Assembly: GCA_949825045.1 (NCBI GenBank)
Contig: OX463813.1
Span: 27,820,001 to 27,884,000 of the forward strand
Reading direction: 5' to 3'
Source: Argyresthia goedartella
Lineage: Eukaryota > Arthropoda > Insecta > Lepidoptera > Argyresthiidae
DNA: 64,000 nucleotides
In this document: one piece after another, positions 44,642-54,138 of the stretch
Numbering within the stretch: position 1 is the first letter of the stretch
Layout of the letters: every line of letters begins with the position of its first letter
Made by a program: the position numbers and the translations under genes
The notes under the pieces: generated by a model
The model's database searches: none
The model's input: only the letters and a program-made list of their open reading frames with translations
What the model was told of the DNA's origin: nothing

Positions 44642-44717
44642 GTGTCACTAAGGAGCAAAATTATTAGCTCCTTAGTGACACGAATTGTTTAATTATTTTA
44701 TTATCAAAATAATTAAA
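44642..44717. repeat. Two adjacent palindromes (15-bp and 12-bp arms)
   Basis: First: arms 44642-44656 and 44667-44681 (GTGTCACTAAGGAGC), loop AAAATTATTA. Second: arms 44688-44699 and 44706-44717 (TTTAATTATTTT), loop ATTATC. Six bases, GAATTG, lie between. The order is that of the pair at 25130-25321. Confidence 0.85.
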
Positions 44718-45109
44718 AAAATATCATTCTACTTTGTACATTTTTTTTTTCAATTAAGAAATGACCAATGAGGACCAGCGATGAAAAATGACTGCGGTGA
44801 TTGAAATGGCGCACTTGAGGCACCGTAGCTCTATTCTGTATAGTCAAATCAGTTCCAATAGCTTTCAAATCGATGTTTTAAACGGTCCATTACCAACGCG
44901 CCTAGCCTACGCGCAAGGATCGGCGATTTTGAACCTTATGCCATGTTAATAAAATTCAAAACCTTTTACGGGTAATGGCATTTCTAGAAATGCCATGGGA
45001 GGTGAGTCCTGAGCAGTTGGCCAACTTTAAATTGACGTTGACCAATCAGTATTGTAATGTGAATTTGTAAGAAATTGGGATATGTCAAGTGAAGAGACAC
45101 AGAATCAAT

Positions 45110-45450
45110 TTCTACTTTTTAACGGACTTCAAAAAGGATGAGGTTGTTTTTTTTTTTTGCAAATTTGTTACGCGATTATTTCGTCAATTATTAACAGATT
45201 TTGATCATTCTTGGTTTGATTGGTAGGTCATATTTCAGAGGTGTTCCTATATAAATTATATCAAATTAGATTTAGTGCAGTTTGAAAAAATCATCAAAAA
45301 TCAAAAATATACACACAGTTGACGTTTTGTTTTGGTTTTGATGAGGAGTTTTCGTGTATACAGAGAACATTGACCTCCCGACCGGGGAGGAAGAAGCAGG
45401 GTTTGAACTTGAAGTCGATTTTTTTAAGTTTTCAACTTGGTGTATTTATT
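45110..45450 (+). repeat. Dispersed repeat F, copy 2
   Basis: ACGGACTTCAAAAAGGATG, TTTGTTACGCGATTATTTCG, TTGACGTTTTGTTTTGGTTT, GACCGGGGAGGAAGAAGC. Closest to the minus-strand copy at 55490-55875, with which it shares the CCTCCCCGGTCGG block. Confidence 0.7.
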
Positions 45451-45568
45451 TATTTTTAACAAAATGAACACAAAACAGATGGGTAAATTTTCCGTTTTAT
45501 GTTTCCTGTGCTAATCCGAACGTTCACTGCGTTTGGGTAGTGATCTCGAACTAGTCTAAACTAAAACA

Positions 45569-45604
45569 TAGCGTCACCCCTTTTCCCATACGGAATGGCA
45601 GAGT
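45569..45604 (-). repeat. SINE-B tail fragment abutting the LINE
   Basis: GCGTCACCCCTTTTCCCATA and CGGAATGGCAGAG, then an abrupt switch to LINE reverse transcriptase sequence at about 45605. Confidence 0.5.
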
Positions 45605-45612
45605 TAATCTAA

Positions 45613-46455
45613 ACTATTCGACTTTTATACGCTGACGATACAAAGATATTTAGAGTTATTCGAAACACAGATGATTGTAATACCCCACAAAACGACCTAG
45701 ATAACTTTAAGACCTTTTGCGTCTCAAATAATTTATTCCTTAATCCAGATAAGAGTGTTGTTATAAGTTTTAGTAGGAAAAGAAGAAATATCGATTTCAA
45801 TTATAATCTTTGTAATAGAGAGCTAACTCGTGTCAGCCAGATCCGTGATCTTGGTGTAATAATCGACTCAAAACTAACTTTTATTCTTCATATCGATGTC
45901 ATTTTGCGTAACTCTTTTAAACAACTCGGCTTTATATTGCGTGTAGGAAAACCTTTCAAAAGACTAACGTACAAGATATTATTTAATAGTTATGTCCGTG
46001 GTCGATTGGAATTTACAAGTGCGGTTTGGAATCCATTGTATAAAGGACAAAGTGATAGATTAGAGAAAGTACAGGAAAAGTTTGTAAAGGCAATAGAGTA
46101 TCGTACAACAAATAAATACTCAGATTATTCCACCGCTTTAAAAATACTTAACTTTACTTATTTAAGTTATCGTCGCGATCGTATTGATTTTTTGACCCTT
46201 TTCAAAACTGTTAACAATCATATTGATGCCCCTATTTTATTACAGTCACTTAATTTTAGAGTACCCCGACGCTGTGAGCGAGCTTGTAGAAAAAAAACTC
46301 TTTTTTATATCCCTCGCAGTCGTACTTCTTATGCAGGTAGTAGTTTCATTAAGTGGGCATGCAGGTTGTATAATGATAAGTTTGTACATTTAGATATTTT
46401 TAGCAGTAAGTTAAGTAAACTCAAAAGACTAACCATTACTTATGAATCAATTTAG
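45613..46455 (+). pseudogene. 5'-truncated LINE ORF2, reverse transcriptase C-terminal half (Jockey-like)
   Basis: An open frame from 45613 to the stop at 46455 begins with the catalytic box (LLYADDTKIFRVI). It continues DLDNFKTFCVSNNLFLNPDK, VISFSRKRR, IRDLGVIIDSKLTF, then YVRGRLEFTSAVWNPLY and the cysteine-poor end KWACRLYNDKFVHLD. This is the end of palm, thumb and C-terminal region of a LINE reverse transcriptase. No stop or frameshift appears in about 280 codons, so the copy is young though truncated at its 5' end, as LINEs often are. Jockey is the best guess from YADDTKIF and the wording of the thumb. Confidence 0.75.
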
Positions 46456-46542
46456 GCTGTGTCATATATATAAGCTTTATTTTTGTTTTTCATTTGTGTT
46501 CATGGGCCTACATACACATATTTACATCTAGACATACATGTA
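46456..46542 (+). other. LINE 3' UTR, first part
   Basis: Follows the stop of the truncated ORF2; cut by the Tc1-like element at the TA at 46541-46542. Confidence 0.6.
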
Positions 46543-46730
46543 CACACGACAAAGAAGATCGGTTTGCAGGGCACACAAACACCAGTCTTTGTGTGCGTAA
46601 CGTTGCCAATAGCTACGATTAGCAATGCACACTAACACAGTATTCGTGTTAATGTCGCGTCTGTGTGCGTTTTTCTGATCCCATACATTCATTGATTATG
46701 ACGCAAGTTTTCACAGCTTTATGCAAAGTA

Positions 46731-46800
46731 GTCGATAGCCTAGTGGATTAGGTGCTAGAATTACGATATGTAGATAAAGGTTCGATCCCTCAAAGGAAAT
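46731..46800 (+). repeat. tRNA-like module in the left arm of the Tc1-like element
   Basis: GATAGCCTAGTGGATTAGG fits the Pol III box A, GGTTCGATCCC fits box B about 46 bp on, and a T-run follows near 46803. It does not fold as a good tRNA, so it is a derived module. Confidence 0.6.
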
Positions 46801-47045
46801 TATTTTTTAGAAGCTACGAGTATTATTAAATTCACATAGCATCGAATATAAATTGATTACAATTGTTTAACCAAACTAGAGTTCGAAGAGTTGTAAACTT
46901 GCCCGGTAAAAAGGCCATAGTCTACCTTCTTTATTTAAAATGTAACAGCTACCCTCTTTAAAATTGTTTTGCGTCTGCGCGCTCTCAGCATTAGTTGTAT
47001 TGCATTTCGTTCCTTGTAAATTGTGATTGAGATTTGTTATCTATC

Positions 47046-48156
47046 ATGGAAAGTCATCTATCCACTTTTAAAAAGGCGGAAATCATTGTTTTGTATGAAC
47101 AAAACATTTCAATTAGCGAGATAGCACGACGTTTAATGATATCGGTGAGTTATGCATATAAAAAATAAATTTGAAGGTTTTTTATAAATTATGATTATAA
47201 TTATACCTTGTGTTACTACTTCATTGTATTTTTTTCTTATTTTACAGAGAAGAACAGTGCAACTGTGGGTTCATAGGTATGCAGATTCTGGACATGTTGA
47301 AAGTCGTCGACCAGGCCCACAGCCTGTAGCCTACACAGCTGCATCTGATCGCCATCGCGACATCATTGCAGCGCATAACAGCAATCCGTTTGCCAGCACC
47401 CGGTCTACGGCGACACTTCATAATGTAACACTACAAACAGTTCGCAATCACTTACGAGCTGATGGTTTAAGATGTCGGAGACCAGCGAAGAAGATTATGA
47501 TGTCTAATGAGCATCGTGAAGACAGAGTGCGGTTTGCCCGTGAATATTTGGACTTTGATTGGTGTAATAATGTTGTTGTTTTTAGTGATGAAAAGACTTT
47601 TAGATCAGACAAGGATGGGCGTAAAATACTGTGGAGAAGAAATAATGAACGATATAGTTTAGCAAACATTCTACCGTGCAGGTGTAGTGGCCGTATTACT
47701 TTGGGATATTGGGGATGGATGTCGTCGATGGGCCCCGGTGAATTAGTGCAAGTGAGTGCTCGCAACACTGCTCAAGGATACTTGGATATTTTACAGAACG
47801 TCATGTTACCAACCGTACGAACTGTATATCCGGATGAGCATATATACTTTGTCCATGACAATTGCGCTGTGCATCGCGCCCATATTGTGCAAGAATGGTT
47901 TAACAAGCAAGAATCCTTGACAGTTATTGACTGGCCTTCTAAAAGCCCTGATTTAAACCCCATCGAAAATCTATGGGGACATATGGTGCTCAATTGGGAT
48001 CCATCGAATGTGAGATCTAGGTCTAATTTAGATGAAGTTGTTACTTCAACCTGGGAGATAATGCGAGGCACTGACATGTGTTGGAATATGGTCACTGGCA
48101 TGAGAAGTAGACTACAACAAATAATAGTAAGAGAAGGAGCTCCACTAAGATATTAA
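47046..48156 (+). CDS. Tc1-like transposase, two exons, apparently intact
   Basis: Exon 1 (47046-47144) codes 33 residues starting MESHLSTFKKAEIIVLYEQN and containing ISISEIARRLMIS, a homeo-like helix-turn-helix. The intron is 47145-47247 (GTGAGT ... TTTTACAG, phase 0). Exon 2 (47248-48156) starts RRTVQLWVHRYADSG; the protein is 335 residues, normal for the superfamily. The catalytic triad is present: Asp in VVFSDEKTF, Asp in YFVHDNCAVH, Glu in SPDLNPIENLW. I count 35 residues between the last two acids, so it is DD35E rather than the DD34E of classic Tc1. It cuts and pastes the element at TA sites. The first 19 codons of the longer frame beginning at 47191 are intronic. Confidence 0.88.
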
Positions 48157-48428
48157 ATAAAACATAACCATTAATATGTGAAAGCTTTGTGTTATCATAA
48201 GATAAGGTGATTTATATGTCTATGATGTTATTGCTACTTCAGGTTAGAAGTTATCACATAATTTCTAATTGCTTAGCATGTTGATTCATAGCTTATATAT
48301 CATCAACTGCGACATCTGTCCTTGTCTGACTAAAACTAAAATAAGTAAATTAAGTGTAGTTTATTATAACAAACTAGTAATAAATTATTATTAGGACGAA
48401 ATATAATTTTGTTTTATTATGAAAAAAA

Positions 48429-48540
48429 TAAGGCTGGTTTCACCACATGCTGATAAAGCCTATCTGTCAAATAACGCCATACAAAAATCTAAGTTTAACT
48501 GGCAGATAGGCTTCATCAGCAGTGGTGAAACCGGCCCTTA
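48429..48540. mobile_element. Small hairpin element (MITE-like), about 112 bp
   Basis: AAGGCTGGTTTCACCAC ... and ... GTGGTGAAACCGGCCCTT are imperfect inverted copies of about 40 bp each, separated by about 35 bp. Lies behind the transposase gene inside the Tc1-like element. Confidence 0.65.
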
Positions 48541-48608
48541 ATCTAGAATAAATATTTGGTCTGATCAATAATAATTAAAAAAAAGTATCTAAAAAAAAAC
48601 ATCACCAT

Positions 48609-48692
48609 GCTTTTTCCCTCCTTGATAGAGGATCGAACTCAATACCTCAAAGTCATTAGTCTGGCATCTAACCCGTTGGGCTATCGTCCACT
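48609..48692 (-). repeat. tRNA-like module in the right arm of the Tc1-like element
   Basis: On the minus strand GATAGCCCAACGGGTTAG (box A) and GAGTTCGATCCTC (box B) mirror the left-arm module at a similar distance from the end. Confidence 0.6.
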
Positions 48693-48896
48693 CTGTAGGA
48701 AGCGGTAAAAACTAGTCTTATATTCAACGAAGACACATAGTGATTGTATGCTCAGACAGTATTATAATATCTGTGACTGTGCTGTGACGACCAATGTAAC
48801 GCACACACATTCAAGTCAGCGATTCGTGTCGCAACGTTACGCACACAAAGAGTGGCATTTGTGTGCCCTGCAAACCGAACTTCTTTGCCGATTGTA

Positions 48897-49153
48897 CGTA
48901 TGTTAGTTGTATGTAGCATTTTAATTTTGTATCCCCTTATTTTAGATTTTAAACATCAAAAATAAAATAAAATTAAAAATCGCCTTTAAGTACCTTTTAA
49001 GTTGTCATGCACAAAAGCAATTCTTTCATATATAGATATATATTTTTTAAATGTTTTGGTTTGTAATATTATTTTTAGGAAACTGTAAGTCTACTATTTA
49101 TAAGAATTTTTATGTATTACTTAAAACTATGTAAGACTTGTTTGTTTCTTTAA

Positions 49154-49188
<35 letters not shown>

Positions 49189-49190
49189 AA
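48897..49190 (+). other. LINE 3' UTR, second part, with (AAAT)n tail
   Basis: The UTR resumes after the Tc1-like element and ends in about ten AAAT units (49151-49190), a typical LINE tail. It confirms that the transposon jumped into an existing LINE copy. Confidence 0.6.
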
Positions 49191-49432
49191 TATTCGTCAC
49201 TAATTAGGAGTCGCGTTGAGCAAAGCCTCCAAGACAGTTCCTCCCCCACTGTAATAGTGGAACTGTCCCCCCCCGTCCTCACCCCCTCACCCCCGCCCTA
49301 TCTAACTTGACAGCCTGTCACCGCTGTCAGATTTAATTGGAGACTGCGACACATCATTTATTTCACCAACTTACGAGTAATATAAACGCAAAATTGAACT
49401 TTATGATCTTGCACTAAGAACTACGTAGAGGG

Positions 49433-49612
49433 CCTTTACAGTTAGAGTTCGATTATTGCCAGAAATAAGCTTAGGTTATTGCATTAAATCATTTTCTGAT
49501 TAGTGGTGTGGTTTTCCTAGACATTCATGTCATTAAGTAGTACTGATCCGTAAGCTTCCAGCAATAATCGAAGCTTGCTCTAAAATAAACACCGAACTCA
49601 ACTCTAACTGTA
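49433..49612. mobile_element. Small TIR element, about 180 bp
   Basis: TTTACAGTTAGAGTTCG with GATTATTGCCAGAAAT at the left and TCCAGCAATAATCGAAGC with CAACTCTAACTGTAAA at the right are inverted. The right arm has an extra insertion. No coding capacity. Confidence 0.65.
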
Positions 49613-49619
49613 AATGCAC

Positions 49620-50520
49620 TGTAAGGAAATTGGTATAGGTAAGTAGAACGTTATGCCTGAAGTCCTAAAATAAGAAGGTGATATTAGTATTGGTCTACGC
49701 TAGAACTAAACACTAATGTGTCTAATTGTGCTGAAATGGTAGTATCAAAATGCGTTAAGTTTAAATTTAAGTGCTTCTCAACGTGGAAATAAAGCCAACC
49801 TTTACTCAGAATCCATAAGAAGAAGAAAGTTGTAATTTCAGTTTATTAACCGCGGTTATCACATAAAGTTAAAGCTAGTAAATGTACAAAAATGTTCTTG
49901 TCATACAAAACTAGAGATCTGATATTCAGATGCATATATTATATTTAACCTAAAGTTATTATTTGGCTAAAAAGTATGGAAGCGGCTCTTATAAAAAAAT
50001 AAATAAAAAACCCGATATTCCGGGATCGTATAACTATTTGGATGCATAAAAGTAAAAGTTGTATGTGTGTAGGGTGTAATAGGAGGGGCAATGTGTGTTA
50101 GTGAAAAAAATAACATAATAAATAGTTTTATAAAATGTTGGTAAACATACATCCGATGTTATAATCACAACAATAAGTTTAGCGATCCCAGAATCGCGGG
50201 ATTTTTTCAATAAAAAGTGCATTTCATAATATCCCACACCTCAACTTTAGAAAAATATACATCCGATTATCCGATCTCTTTACATAACATATTTAAGTAA
50301 CTATTTTTCCACAACACCTAAAAAGCGTAAAAATGCAGTCGGCTATTTTTGGTATTTATTTTTGATGTGTGTCAAATTTCTTATTTTAGACTTCAGGGAA
50401 TGTGTTCGAAATTCAAATTCTCAAATAAGTCGGACAGAGTGAGTTGAAATACTAGCTGAAACTATATTTAGCACTCAAACCTGACCGACCACAAACTTTT
50501 ACCTACCGCATAATAAATCA
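49620..50520. other. No gene seen
   Basis: AT-rich with short frames. A CCCGATATTCCGGGATCG-type pair near 50010 and GATCCCAGAATCGCGGGAT near 50185 suggests a faint inverted pair, not convincing. Confidence 0.35.
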
Positions 50521-50524
50521 AACG

Positions 50525-50585
50525 AAAAAGCTAAGTGTGAATTTTAACAACGTAGCTAGTTGCTAAAATTCACACTTAGCTTTTT
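50525..50585. repeat. Palindrome, 27-bp arms, 7-bp loop
   Basis: Arms 50525-50551 and 50559-50585 match at 26 of 27 positions (AAAAAGCTAAGTGTGAATTT...), loop GTAGCTA. It stands directly in front of a repeat D copy. Confidence 0.95.
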
Positions 50586-50588
50586 TCG

Positions 50589-50720
50589 GGGCTTCCGTGG
50601 CCTAGCGGACTTCGGAAACAATCGTGCGGGTAACTACATCTCACCGAGACGGGTACTGCGGTGTGTACACAACAATCTGGAAGAGAGTCACGAACGCTTT
50701 ATCTAGTTTCACAGTGCTAT
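50589..50720 (+). repeat. Dispersed SINE-like repeat D, copy 3
   Basis: TTCCGTGGCCTAGCGGAC (box A-like), TCGGAAACAATCGTGCGGG and CACCGAGACGGGTAC match copies at 7752 and 34800. It loses similarity after about 50720. Confidence 0.6.
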
Positions 50721-50724
50721 CAGT

Positions 50725-51705
50725 TATTAATTATTTTAACTTTACCGCTCGACACTTCTTGGCTTTAAGATTTATTATTTATGTTTTTAATAGTAAATCA
50801 ACTAACGGTATTCAGAATTTTTCCTTTAATATAATCTTTATGATACACCTCTGTGCCAAATATCAAGTTTCCAGGACAACTTGATCACTTCCAGCGACTA
50901 AAACCGAGGAGTGTCGAGCGGTAAAGTTAATCCCTCAAGGCCCCATGGCATCATATGAGGCCAATCCACAAGGTTTTGAATTTCATTACCATGGAATAAG
51001 GTTCAAAATAGCGATGCCTTAAAACAACCTGGGGTTTTGAGCGGAAAGTAATCGTACTGTGCTCCATTATTATACCATTATAATGACATTTTTTCTAGCT
51101 TACGATAGAAACATTTTTCTTTCATTTGAATGAAACATGGTACGGCGTTCTATTTCAATTTTAAAAAATATTTAAGAAAATACCGTCGATTTCCTAACAA
51201 AAACTCTATTTAAGATTATGCTCGATACTGCCGCCATTTCCATCAGATTAACACCAGCCACTATCTGCGAGGCGAAAGTAATTAAAAGTTACTTTTATCG
51301 TAAATAAATTGAAAAAGTTTGAGAACCACCAATGACCGAGCATTATGTCGGTTTAATTGTATGGATTCGGTGTTCTTGGAAGTATTGAAAAGGGTTGCTG
51401 AAATGTTGCTCTGATATTCAAGGATTTTGCTGTCTTGTTGCGAAGCTATTCAATTCCACTCAGAATATAATATAATGTATAATGAATTAAATTAATTAAA
51501 GAAATATAGATGTCTAATTTGTATACATTCGCTTTAAAATGTGTTAATTGCTTATTAATTAGATAAAAATATGACAAAATCGGATTGATGCTTCCTTAAA
51601 TAGTTGCTCATAAAGCAGGCGACTTGGTTTTACTTTCTCTCACTCAACCTTTTGCGTAACAAGAACTTCGTTTGCGAAACGCATTATTTTAAATAAAGAT
51701 TTCAG
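50725..51705. other. No gene seen
   Basis: Short frames only. GTGTCGAGCGGTAAAGTTAA (50911) echoes TTTAACTTTACCGCTCGACA (50727), an inverted pair about 165 bp apart that may mark another small TIR element. Confidence 0.4.
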
Positions 51706-51711
51706 CAAGTT

Positions 51712-51759
51712 CACGTGAATTATAAATTACAGGAATTTCTGTAATTTATAATTCACGTG
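51712..51759. repeat. Perfect palindrome, 21-bp arms, 6-bp loop
   Basis: Arms 51712-51732 and 51739-51759 (CACGTGAATTATAAATTACAG), loop GAATTT. Confidence 0.95.
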
Positions 51760-51764
51760 CTGTC

Positions 51765-52830
51765 ACGGCACTTCCTCATATTCATCATAAAATACACTTT
51801 AATATACAGCGTGTTCGTAAAAACGCGTTTTCCCTCAAAACACAACTCACTGCAATACAAGGGTGAACGTACTACCCTCATTCAACCCTATAAAACAAAG
51901 GTGTCGACAAGACCCCTAGAAACCCTAAGACTCTCATTCTGTTAACGTAAGTCTTCTGTGATTCATTCCGTTTGGAGATTACGTTTCACTATAACGTAAG
52001 TACGTATGGGAAAATTATGATGTACGTATTAGGTACAACACCATATCTTCCTACATGGGGTGGCAGAGGCACATTCGTGCCTATGAGTAGCCATTTATGC
52101 AAAAGGTACTATTTTTTTTATCGAACTTTAGCGAAGTGGAAAAGAGGAGGGTTATTTATTATGTTTTTTGACCTGTATGTTTAAGCGCTCGTATAATGTA
52201 TGTCTGTCCCTGTGTCCCCTCGTCACAACTTGAGCTTGTTGCTCACTCGGAGCTCATATTTTTCCACTATTTAACCTACAAGTGGGATACCTTGGGTTTA
52301 AGTTAGATTTTAATTGATTGTGTATTTGTCTTATATTGTAACTTGCCCTGCTTGTAACCCTGCATGCAATAAATAAATAAAAAACTGCTAAACGGCCAAA
52401 CCGATGTTAATAAATGATACATCATTAGATCCGTGTCGATCACTCTGTAGTGTCACTGGGTACATAAAAACTTATAAGACTGGGGCACATTTTTATAATT
52501 ATATACTTAAAAGCAGGAACAAACGACGTAATTTTAAAAACTAAAAATCCTAGCTGCGGTACACTGAAAAGCACAAAACCACAGATAAAACTTTCAACGT
52601 GATTATTGAAATCCGATAAAATTGTTAGTAGTATATTAAAGTAAATTAAATTTATCACTTTTACTATAATATTTTTATCGAAACTCTATAATAATAGATA
52701 ATCTTGCCTTTGCAAATGTATTTTCTTTAAGCTTGTAATGTGAATTTTCATTTGCAATAAAAATATAGGAATACGAATATACGAATTATTGTATCCTTTG
52801 ATTTATTGTTTGCAATAATTAGATTTCGTG
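51765..52830. other. No gene; SINE-B and repeat fragments
   Basis: 52055-52085 (GGGGTGGCAGAGGCACATTC) is a SINE-B scrap, and 52370-52480 resembles the 17.4-kb stretch. No supported gene. Confidence 0.4.
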
Positions 52831-52837
52831 TATAACA

Positions 52838-53236
52838 AAAAACCGGTCAAGTGCGACTCTCACTCGCGCACGGAGGGATCCGTACCACCGTACAATGTTA
52901 GATGGTGTGGACTGAATAGTTTGGATTTTACATAGCAAAATGCTGTTTACAATATTATTGGTGCGGCTACTTTCACACTCCATGTACGTAACCGTACGTA
53001 TGTGGTATTGAAAGAATTGTTGTATGGGAGCCCCCTTAAGTATTTATTTCATTCTGTTTTTAGTATTTTTTATTATAGCGGCAATAGAATATACATCATC
53101 TGTGAAAATTGAATCTGTCCAGTTAGACAGATTCAATTTTCAGATAGTTATCACTGCTCGTGAGATACAGCCGACGACGGACGGACGGCTTAGCAATAAG
53201 CTCCTGTTTGGCACCCTTCGGGTACGGAACCCTAAA
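52838..53236 (+). repeat. Dispersed lepidopteran repeat, near full length
   Basis: Starts AAAAACCGGTCAAGTGCGAC and CACTCGCGCACGGAGGGATC, contains GGTGCGGCTACTTTCACACT, and ends GTGAGATACAGCC, GACGGACGGACGG and CGGGTACGGAACCCT. Non-coding and very common in lepidopteran DNA. Carries the palindrome at 53103-53142 before the GTGAGATACAG block. Confidence 0.75.
53103..53142. repeat. Perfect palindrome, 17-bp arms, 6-bp loop
   Basis: Arms 53103-53119 and 53126-53142 (TGAAAATTGAATCTGTC), loop CAGTTA. The copy of the same repeat at 3045-3350 has no such palindrome. Confidence 0.9.
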
Positions 53237-53444
53237 AAGAAGGCCCCTTAAACGAGACGTATTGGGACTGAAAATTCAATAAACAGCTTTACCATTTTAC
53301 AGAATTGTGTTCCCGGTGCAATTTCCACCGGAACATAGCCAGGTGGCAATTTTTCATCTCCGAGTGTTCTCTGTGATAAAAATATCCGCTTCGAGAGTTT
53401 CGTGGCTAAGTTTACTCGCAGTAAGTTTCACAGTATGTTACACA

Positions 53445-53555
53445 CCTCGGCTAGCCCCCTCCCTCACGCAAAGTGGATTATTGAATAACTGGCTATCCAT
53501 GGCCGCAAGCGTGCCTCCGCCACGCCCTAAAGGACAATGCGTGACGCTATGTTTG
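53445..53555 (+). repeat. SINE-B body fragment
   Basis: CCTCGGCTAGCCCCCTCC, CACGCAAAGTGGATTATTG, CGTGCCTCCGCCACGCC and a CAATGCGTGACGCT end, forward orientation. Confidence 0.55.
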
Positions 53556-53567
53556 TTTGTTAGTGGC

Positions 53568-53640
53568 CGTGGTCTAGTGGTTTCACGCCCGCCTGTCACG
53601 CAGGAGATGTGGGTTCAAATCCCGGCGCTGACCAGTTATA
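53568..53640 (+). repeat. tRNA-Asp-like SINE head
   Basis: GGCCGTGGTCTAGTGGTTTC (box A), CCCGCCTGTCACGCAGGAG (tRNA-Asp-like anticodon arm, GTC), GGGTTCAAATCCCGGCGCTG (box B). It is the best-preserved head in the window, yet it lacks a proper acceptor stem, so it is a SINE rather than a tRNA gene. Confidence 0.7.
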
Positions 53641-53644
53641 GTTT

Positions 53645-54030
53645 ATTCACTTTGTTAGCGTCACCTTTGATCACGCCGCCTTGCCGCATGCCTGTACCTT
53701 TTAAAGAGCGTCGACACTCACTCAAAGGAGGCAGCCGCTATGGCAATAAATAAGGTAATTTGTTTACAATTCTGAAGGTGATGGAAAATATCGTGAGTAA
53801 AATTGATGTACCTATTGAATATTAACATTTGAGCAATTTAAAAAGCACGTTTAAGCGACTTTGTCGAAAAAGGGATATTACAATGTTCAAGATTACTTAA
53901 ATGACGGGACTGTGTGGGGTTAATCTAGCTCAACACAGACCTTGTTGTTAATAGTTTTGTAATTCTTTATTCCTGCTTATTAATCATAATAATTAATATT
54001 GTAATATTGATATCAGTTAAGCCCAAGCAA
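53645..54030. other. No gene seen
   Basis: No motif or repeat recognised. Confidence 0.35.
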
Positions 54031-54034
54031 TTTT

Positions 54035-54138
54035 TAAAAAACTTCTCCCATAGTGGTCCAATGTAGAGAAGAGGCAAAAAATGACGTTTGCTAAGTATAT
54101 GTAAATACCTAAAGTAATAAAGCACTTTGACTTTGAAT
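54035..54138 (+). repeat. About 100-bp dispersed repeat, copy 2
   Basis: Same series as 30425-30530 (AGTGGTCCAATGTAGAGAAG, TGACGTTTGCTAAGTATATG, AAAGCACTTTGACTTTGAAT). Confidence 0.65.

Larger units (their letters stand above)
46543..48894 (+). mobile_element. Tc1-like DNA transposon, 2352 bp, apparently complete
   Basis: The ends are inverted: CACACGACAAAGAAGATCGG at 46543 and, read inward on the minus strand from 48894, CAATCGGCAAAGAAGTTCGG. Similarity continues through GGTTTGCAGGGCACACAAA and CTTTGTGTGCGTAACGTTGC, then more loosely for about 250 bp. TA flanks both ends (46541-46542, 48895-48896). Each arm carries a tRNA-like module at about 190-200 bp from the end, facing inward. One intron-containing transposase gene lies inside, and a small hairpin element (48429-48540) sits in its 3' part. 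It is inserted in a LINE 3' UTR. Confidence 0.85.

Noticed and set aside
47191..47247. N-terminal extension of the Tc1-like transposase (start at 47191)
   Set aside because: These codons lie in the intron. The helix-turn-helix exon at 47046-47144 supplies the proper N-terminus and the splice sites fit.
48429..48540. Another fold-back palindrome
   Set aside because: The arms are imperfect and its ends (GGCTGGTTTCACCAC and complement) look like a dispersed MITE type, so it is kept apart from the palindrome class.
53568..53640. A tRNA-Asp gene
   Set aside because: Box A, box B and the anticodon-arm part fit, but the acceptor stem does not pair and the same head occurs in several SINE copies, so it is a SINE head.
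53307..53753. A 148-codon protein gene
   Set aside because: The frame runs through SINE-B body and a tRNA-like head; no known domain and no plausible host gene structure.
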